A DNA stretch of 64,000 bases, from contig CAVYRD010000013.1 of assembly GCA_963770865.1 (NCBI GenBank), positions 186,001-250,000 of the forward strand. The letters are read 5' to 3'. This document shows positions 59,617-64,000 of this stretch, piece by piece; positions within the stretch are counted from its first letter, which is position 1, and every line of letters starts with the position of its first letter. Position numbers and translations under genes: made by a program. The DNA is from Miltoncostaea sp963770865 (lineage in GTDB: Bacteria > Actinomycetota > Thermoleophilia > Miltoncostaeales > Miltoncostaeaceae). The notes under the pieces are model-generated. The model saw only the letters and a program-made list of their open reading frames with translations. It did not search any database and had not been told where the DNA came from.

Positions 59617-59826
59617 CTAGCCGGCGCCGGGCTGCGACTGTTGCAGCACCAGGGAGGGTACGGGCGAGGTGATCCGGGCGCAGGACACCTCGGCGGCCTC
59701 CGTCCGCTTGGCTGGAGCTCCGTGACGGGTGCACCCCCCGCAGCGGCAGCCGAAGCAGGGGTCGATCAGCCCCCGGGCTCGGGAGGTTGGTCCACTCGAC
59801 GTCGGGGAGGGCGGCTCGCGCCGCGG
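59617..59826 (-). CDS. Possible cysteine-rich C-terminal segment
   Basis: A minus-strand frame ending at TAG 59617 reads 'GLIDPCFGCRCGGCTRHGAP' with four Cys in a CxxCxCxxC pattern. It may be the true C-terminus of the winged-helix gene upstream after a frameshift, or a separate small protein. No start is identified. Confidence 0.3.
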   Translation of the reverse strand, partial: PRREPPSPTSSGPTSRARGLIDPCFGCRCGGCTRHGAPAKRTEAAEVSCARITSPVPSLVLQQSQPGAG

Positions 59827-60456
59827 CTATCCCGGCGGTGGATGCGAGCGCGGGAGCGCCGGGATGGCGGGCTCGGGAGGGGGATGGACCCGGCGGATCA
59901 GATCCCACAGGCGGCCAGCGACGGGCGATGTCAGCTCCCCGGCGGCCAGCGGGGCACTCGGGGTCGTGTCCGGCTCCACGGCAGCGGCCGGCGGCGGCGC
60001 TGGTGTCTCCCCCTTCGCGCGCCTGCGCGCCTCCCGGCGGCGCTCGGCGCGGCTCGCCCTCTCCTCCTTGATGGCAGTGACGCGCTGGGTCACCTGGCGC
60101 GTCCGGACAAAGGCGAGCTCCAGAACCCGCACGGCACCGCGGCCGTAGCCTCGGGCTTCGGGCTCGGGAAGGTCCCAGTCGCGGATCAGGCCGGCGCGCG
60201 CCGCGTCGAGCCGTGTCCGCCACTCGGTCCAGCGCGAGACCCCCATGGCCCGCGCCAGCTCGGCGGGCCGGACCTCACCGCGGCTCCGCCATGGGCCCAG
60301 GGCGAGCTGCGCCACGACGAACCAGCTCACGACGTTGGCGACCCTCCGCCCGCTGAGGCCCGACTCGGCGAGAGCTGCCAGGACCGTCTGCCCCACCGCG
60401 GCGAAGCGCTCGCCCGCGAGGGCCTCGACCTCGAGGGCGCAGGCGGCGTCGCTCAC
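59827..60456 (-). CDS. Winged-helix protein, mobile-element type
   Basis: 209 residues from GTG 60456. 'RVANVVSWFVVAQLALGPW' and 'VRPAELARAMGVSRWTEWRT' give a winged helix, followed by 'FVRTRQVTQRVTAIKEERAS' and a strongly basic segment ('RAERRREARRRAK') plus a Pro/Ala-rich tail. It resembles replication or transfer helper proteins of integrative elements, but no specific family is recognised. Located just inside the right edge of island B. Confidence 0.45.
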   Translation of the reverse strand: MSDAACALEVEALAGERFAAVGQTVLAALAESGLSGRRVANVVSWFVVAQLALGPWRSRGEVRPAELARAMGVSRWTEWRTRLDAARAGLIRDWDLPEPEARGYGRGAVRVLELAFVRTRQVTQRVTAIKEERASRAERRREARRRAKGETPAPPPAAAVEPDTTPSAPLAAGELTSPVAGRLWDLIRRVHPPPEPAIPALPRSHPPPG

Positions 60457-60808
60457 TTGGAGCGACCGTCTCTAAAGCTTGGTGCGTCAGGGCGGCGGGA
60501 GGCCGTCCGGAGCCCGGGATAGCCTTCGATCACAGGGCGGTGATCTTTCGTCGTGACCGACCCGGGGCAGTCACCCCGGTCGTGTCGTTCTGGGGCCGGT
60601 TCGTGGAGACCCTCCAGCCTTTCGGACCAGGCGTCGGGCGGCCAGCGGGCCGCGGTGGGAATCGTCCGCGCTGAACGATCTCGGCCGGCGGTGGGTCGGC
60701 GCCGGTTTGCGCTATGCGCGGCGCGTTCCTCGGAGACTCTCCCGCGGTCTCTCCCGCAGAAGCCCGTTTGATTCTATTTTGCAGGGCATTCGTCGCTAAC
60801 TCGAGGCA
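60457..60808. other. Right edge of island B, no gene seen
   Basis: About 350 bases without a convincing gene. Minus-strand frames here that read 'GRDSNPRP' are translations of tRNA antisense sequence, not proteins. The stretch just before 60809 should be element-end sequence. Confidence 0.3.
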
Positions 60809-60862
60809 TCTTGAAAACCGTTGCCGGGAAACCGGCCGGGGGTTCGAATCCCTCCCCCTCCG
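60809..60862 (+). tRNA. 3' half of the split tRNA-Ser(UGA)
   Basis: Begins in the anticodon loop (TCTTGAAAACCG) and contains a variable arm with a perfect GCCGG-GAAA-CCGGC hairpin, a T arm with TTCGAAT and the acceptor 3' strand CCCCTCC plus G. It pairs with the 5' half at 45342-45380 (anticodon stem GCGGT/ACCGT, acceptor GGAGGGG/CCCCTCC), not with the intact neighbouring tRNA. Confidence 0.75.
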
Positions 60863-60923
60863 CTCGGGATCTCGCTTCACAGACGGGATCCCGTCATGGC
60901 GGGACGGAGGCCCGGTTCTCCGC

Positions 60924-61634
60924 TCAAGACCGCTCAAGAACGCTCGTTGCGGCGGCGCTGTGCGGCGCACGTGTGGCGCGCCCACCCGCACAAGTGGTCT
61001 CGACCGCCCGGGCCTTGCGGCCGCGTCGTGGCCGCCCGGCTGCATCGCGGAGAGCGCCGACCACGGCCGCGGCCGTGAGCGGGTCTCCGAGGGCGTCGGT
61101 GAGCCCAAGCTCCGCGCCCGCGGGGAGGTAGGCACCCGTATGCCAGCTCGGCTCCGGCCAGTCGTCCAGGTAGGCGTAGAGCGCCTGCGCCCGGCCCAGC
61201 TCGACCAGGGCCGCCTGCGCTTCGCTCAGGGCCGCGCCGACGCGCTCCTCCGCGCCCGCCCGGGACTTCCCGAGCAGGTCGAGGTAGGTCGCCCGCTTGC
61301 TGTCGAGCAGGGCGCAGATGTCGGTGTCGACCGCGGCGAGGGAATCGCCGAGGGCGACCCTTCGGACCTCCGCGGCCCCCTCCTCCCCGCGTGCGGCGGC
61401 CAGCGCGAGCAGCTCTGGCGCGTCGTCGTCCAGCTCCTCACCCCGGCGGGCGGCCTCGGCACGGGTGCGCGACACCGCGTCGGCCGCACGATGCACCGGC
61501 AGACGGTCGACGACCGCGGCTCGGACCTTCTCCTGCAACCCCGCGCGCTCGGCCAGGAGGGCGGCAAGCTCGGGCCAGGGGACCGGCTGCGGCAGCTTGT
61601 CGATCCGGATGCGGTCGTCCATCTCGTGCGCCAT
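60924..61634 (-). CDS. Hypothetical helical protein, coupled to phage-type HTH gene
   Basis: 236 residues from ATG 61634, overlapping the upstream stop by ATGA. Almost entirely alpha-helical and charged ('PWPELAALLAERAGLQEKVR', 'DTDICALLDSKRATYLDLLG'), with a basic C-terminus. No domain recognised. Its coupling to the HTH protein suggests one mobile-element module. Confidence 0.5.
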   Translation of the reverse strand: MAHEMDDRIRIDKLPQPVPWPELAALLAERAGLQEKVRAAVVDRLPVHRAADAVSRTRAEAARRGEELDDDAPELLALAAARGEEGAAEVRRVALGDSLAAVDTDICALLDSKRATYLDLLGKSRAGAEERVGAALSEAQAALVELGRAQALYAYLDDWPEPSWHTGAYLPAGAELGLTDALGDPLTAAAVVGALRDAAGRPRRGRKARAVETTCAGGRATRAPHSAAATSVLERS

Positions 61635-62280
61635 CAGTAGACCTCCTGCGGCGGGGAGTAGCCGGGTTCGCTGGAGCCATCGGGGAGCAGGATCACGCCC
61701 GCGTCGGCCAGGATCGCCAGCACCGACTTCAGCTGCCGCGCCTCCTCCACCGGGTCCGGCGGGATGTCCAGCACGGCGCGGGGAACGGGCCGGCGGTCAT
61801 CCGCCAGCCCGGCGGGGGGACCATGACCGGCACCAGGGGCGGGGGCTCCGGCGCGGGCACTCCCGCGAGGTCCCAGGCCCGGGCGAGCTGGAGCAGGTCG
61901 GCGGGCGTCGTGGCGGCGTCGATCATGGCGGCGAGCTTCGCGTGGAGCTGCTCGCGCAGCTCCTCCGTGCGGACGGCGGCGTCGCGCTCGCCGTCGTCCA
62001 GGGCGGCCAGCCGTACGGCGTCCCGGTGGGCGTCGTAGGCGGCGGCCCGCGCCCGCCAGTCGAAGCGGGCGCTCCAGCGCTTCAGCAGGGACACCGACGG
62101 CGCACCCTCCGTGCACCCTCGGAGCACCGGAAGGCTCCTGCGCGCGGGCGGCAGGTCGCGGTAGACCGTGAACATCGCCCACGGTCGCTCGCCCTCGTTC
62201 GGGCGGCGGCTCCAGGGGGCCGGGTTGCCGCTCACAGAGGCCCCGTCGTTCGCGAACTCGCCCCCCGAGAGCCCATGCAT
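61634..62280 (-). CDS. Phage/mobile-element HTH protein, frameshifted
   Basis: About 215 residues from ATG 62280. 'MFTVYRDLPPARRSLPVLRG' and 'SVSLLKRWSARFDWRARAAA' followed by 'YDAHRDAVRLAALDDGER' match the helix-turn-helix proteins common in actinobacterial prophages and integrative elements (terminase-small-subunit or phBC6A51-like). A shift near 61815 leads into 'EEARQLKSVLAILADAGVIL' and the stop at 61634. It is followed without gap by a helical hypothetical. Confidence 0.55.
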
Positions 62281-62473
62281 CGACGGTACACCGGGTTGAG
62301 AGGCAACCCGGGTTGCTCCCCAGCGGCTCGGCGGTCGCCCCCTGCTGGGCAAACGGGCCCGTCGTCGGTTCGCGATTGAGCAGCCTCGAGGAGTGAGACC
62401 GTAGGATCGCTTCGCGGACGAGAACGATGCTTCGTGGCGGCGTGCGAGATGGACTGCAGAGGAGGGCTCGTCG

Positions 62474-62902
62474 ATGGGGACGAACGATCTCCCGCTCACG
62501 GGAGGCTGCAACTGCGGGGCCGTCCGATTCGAGGTGACCGAGCCGCTCGTCCTCGCGAGCTACTGCCACTGCACGCGCTGCCAGCGTCGCAGTGGTGCGG
62601 CGGCGTCCGCGAATGCTCACCCCGCACCGGGTGCGTTCAGGATCGTCGCGGGCGAGGACCGGCTCCGCGTGTGGAAGCCCGCTGACGGCGGCGAGAAGTG
62701 GTTCTGCGGCGACTGCGGCTCGTCCCTCTTCGGCCGCAATCCCGGTCATGCCGATCCCATCGGGATCCGGATGGGGGCGTTCGACCGCGACCCGATGATC
62801 CGGCCGAGCGTCCGCCAGTTCGTGGCCTATGCCGCCTGCTGGGAGCCGATCCCCGACGACGGCCTGCCTCGCTACCCGGAGAGTCGCCACACGGCGCGTT
62901 GA
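62474..62902 (+). CDS. GFA-family (CENP-V) zinc protein
   Basis: 142 residues from ATG 62474 with GAGGAGGG upstream. 'GGCNCGAVRFEV', 'SYCHCTRCQRRSG' and 'WFCGDCGSSLF' are the zinc-binding Cys clusters of the glutathione-dependent formaldehyde-activating (GFA) fold. Actinobacteria usually lack glutathione, so the physiological thiol or substrate is uncertain. Stands alone. Confidence 0.85.
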   Translation: MGTNDLPLTGGCNCGAVRFEVTEPLVLASYCHCTRCQRRSGAAASANAHPAPGAFRIVAGEDRLRVWKPADGGEKWFCGDCGSSLFGRNPGHADPIGIRMGAFDRDPMIRPSVRQFVAYAACWEPIPDDGLPRYPESRHTAR

Positions 62903-63077
62903 GCCGCGTCGGCACGCTCCGCGTCACCGATCGGGACCGCCGCTGAGGCTCTCCGGTGGCGACACCGAGGGCCAGCCAGCATTCAAAGCGCTAGCCGTCG
63001 GTCTCCTCGGCGACGAGACGAGCGAGCAGCAGATCCCGCTCCCCACTAACGTTATGGAACAGACGAGAGGAGCTGCG

Positions 63078-63347
63078 ATGAGCGAGGGTGTCGCCAGCGG
63101 TGAGCAGCCGCCACAACTGCAGGGAAGAGCGCTTGATGAGCACCTGTCCGTGGGCCAGTTCGTGATCGCCCCCCACGAGGGTAAGGAGTATGTCTGTCGC
63201 GATCGAGAGGAACTGGCGGGCATGCTCGCGGGCCCCTTCTTCGGGCACGACGACTACATCGTCCGCTGGAAGAGGGACCAGGGGCCCACGGTCTGGACGG
63301 AATCCCCGGTGCGATCCGACTGGGGGGTCGAAACGGCGGAGGGATGA
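63078..63347 (+). CDS. Small acidic hypothetical protein
   Basis: 89 residues from ATG 63078 with GAGAGGAG upstream. 'LSVGQFVIAPHEGKEYVCRD', 'REELAGMLAGPFFGHDDYIV' and a Trp-rich end ('DQGPTVWTESPVRSDWGVE'). Soluble, single domain, no family recognised. Confidence 0.5.
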   Translation: MSEGVASGEQPPQLQGRALDEHLSVGQFVIAPHEGKEYVCRDREELAGMLAGPFFGHDDYIVRWKRDQGPTVWTESPVRSDWGVETAEG

Positions 63348-63387
63348 CGAGCCGAGGCCGCGGACGATTACGGGCCGAGAGTGGCTC

Positions 63388-63714
63388 TCACTTGGTCGTG
63401 CGCAGGCGCCGTCGGTTCGCGGTCACCCTCCGGTGCACCGGTCCCAGGCCCTGCCGCAGAGCGACCGCTCCGCCGCGCTGCCAGGCGAGCGCGCCCGCCA
63501 TCCACGACTCGACGAACGCCTCACCCTTCTCCTGAATCATCCTGGCGTACTCGGCCTGATCCCGGGCGCTCGGGGGCCAGCCTCCGAGCATCATCCGTGC
63601 TGTGCGGTGGGCGATGATCTCGGGGGTCGCCATCGCCACCTCCCAGGCCTGAAACCACACGCGCCAGTCGAAGCCCGGCAGCGTGGCGTACGGGTGCGTT
63701 TTCGTCCTGGGCAT
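63388..63714 (-). CDS. Phasin-like protein
   Basis: 108 residues from ATG 63714. The helical pattern 'WFQAWEVAMATPEIIAHRTA' followed by 'PPSARDQAEYARMIQEKGEA' is like small phasin or polyhydroxyalkanoate-granule-associated proteins, in which an amphipathic region is followed by a ...PSxRDxxExxRMxxEK... motif. The basic tail ('RRVTANRRRLRTTK') is unusual. No PHA synthase is in the window. Confidence 0.4.
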   Translation of the reverse strand: MPRTKTHPYATLPGFDWRVWFQAWEVAMATPEIIAHRTARMMLGGWPPSARDQAEYARMIQEKGEAFVESWMAGALAWQRGGAVALRQGLGPVHRRVTANRRRLRTTK

Positions 63715-63909
63715 GGGCCCCGTTCCTATCAAGGTTGTCTCGCTCGTCGTGGGAGCGGCGATGAGGGTCCCCGGTGATTCCCGGGTGGGGACGAACGTAG
63801 TCACCTACCTTCACCCGCAACGACCTCAACCCGGTCCTCGCGAAGATCGCCGACCGCGAGCCCGACCTCCGACTCGCGGCCTAACGATCAAGACTTCCGG
63901 ACAGCTCTA

Positions 63910-64000
63910 CTAGTCAGCCCACCAGTCGCGCTGGCCATCGACGTCTTCGCGCTGAGCCTCGCCGAGATTGGGCGCGCCGATGACGAGGATCTCGAGGCCC
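63910..64000 (-). CDS. C-terminal end of a cupin-like protein, partial
   Basis: Open to the window edge on the minus strand and stopping at TAG 63910. The last 29 residues ('GLEILVIGAPNLGEAQREDV', then 'DWWAD') look like the C-terminus of small cupin proteins of actinobacteria. Too short for certainty. Confidence 0.4.
   Translation of the reverse strand, partial: GLEILVIGAPNLGEAQREDVDGQRDWWAD

Noticed and set aside
60530..61135. Minus-strand protein containing 'GRDSNPRP'
   Set aside because: This string is the translation of tRNA-Ser antisense sequence; similar false proteins appear over the tRNA-Arg copies at 23.9 and 41.9 kb.
63790..63893. Plus-strand fragment 'NDLNPVLAKIADREPDLRLAA' before a TAA
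   Set aside because: Looks like the end of a gene but no start or family could be identified in the sequence before it.

Overview
The window is about 70% G+C, uses GTG starts heavily, packs genes with GTGA/ATGA overlaps, and carries GAP-family, RES/Xre, SARP, ATP-grasp and kinase-STAND genes. This fits a high-GC actinobacterium, most like the soil Thermoleophilia (Solirubrobacterales/Gaiellales); the lineage is inferred from gene content only. Single-base frameshifts recur in genes that should be intact (sthA, glnA, both aldehyde dehydrogenases), usually in G/C runs. Many apparent breaks are therefore probably consensus errors of a long-read or metagenomic assembly rather than true pseudogenes.

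Layout. 1-16 kb is chromosomal backbone: two cupredoxin-like proteins, sthA, an M28 peptidase, a short operon (membrane protein, GT2, YdcF-like protein, SpoIIE-type phosphatase), an MFS transporter, a BNR-repeat protein with a MoaD/ThiS-like partner, a GAP-family protein, a RES/Xre toxin-antitoxin pair, a DUF6325 protein, a deleted AbgT transporter with an M20 dipeptidase, and glnA with a clear terminator. 16.8-23.7 kb holds a histidine kinase, a REC/pseudo-cyclase/LuxR regulator, an aldehyde dehydrogenase broken by a 16-bp tandem duplication, and a second BNR protein.

Island A (23.93-41.94 kb) is bounded by a 49-bp direct repeat. One copy is the 3' half of the intact tRNA-Arg(ACG) at 41.9 kb and the other is a lone 3' half at 23.93 kb. 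Inside are a SARP regulator facing an osmC gene, a shattered 2-hydroxyacid dehydrogenase, an excisionase-like operon, galT, a TreT-like glycosyltransferase, a P-type ATPase fused to a hemerythrin domain, DsrE, tandem-Usp, a haem-binding CxxCH protein, a GDPD-like protein and IS3/IS110 remnants. The stress and redox genes resemble a dormancy-type set (inference).

Island B (45.38-60.81 kb) splits another tRNA. The 5' half of a tRNA-Ser(UGA) lies at 45.34 kb and its matching 3' half at 60.81 kb, with a different intact tRNA-Ser(UGA) just inside the left edge. The island carries the most striking system in the window: two paralogous giant proteins with the order Ser/Thr kinase - TIR - nSTAND1 NTPase - transmembrane helix - WD40 propeller - conserved CxxC tail. 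With them are a divergent FHA-HTH regulator, a second aldehyde dehydrogenase, and small secreted proteins. A 35-bp promoter-like element occurs four times, each copy ending exactly 60-61 nt before a start codon. It precedes the operon leading into kinase copy 1, two paralogous secreted proteins and the second aldehyde dehydrogenase, and so ties the island into one regulon. My reading is a phosphorylation-coupled, NLR-like conflict or cell-fate module that senses through a WD40 propeller and signals through kinase and FHA-HTH; this is inferred from domains. The last 3 kb holds mobile-element-type proteins, a GFA-family protein, a phasin-like protein and the end of a further gene.
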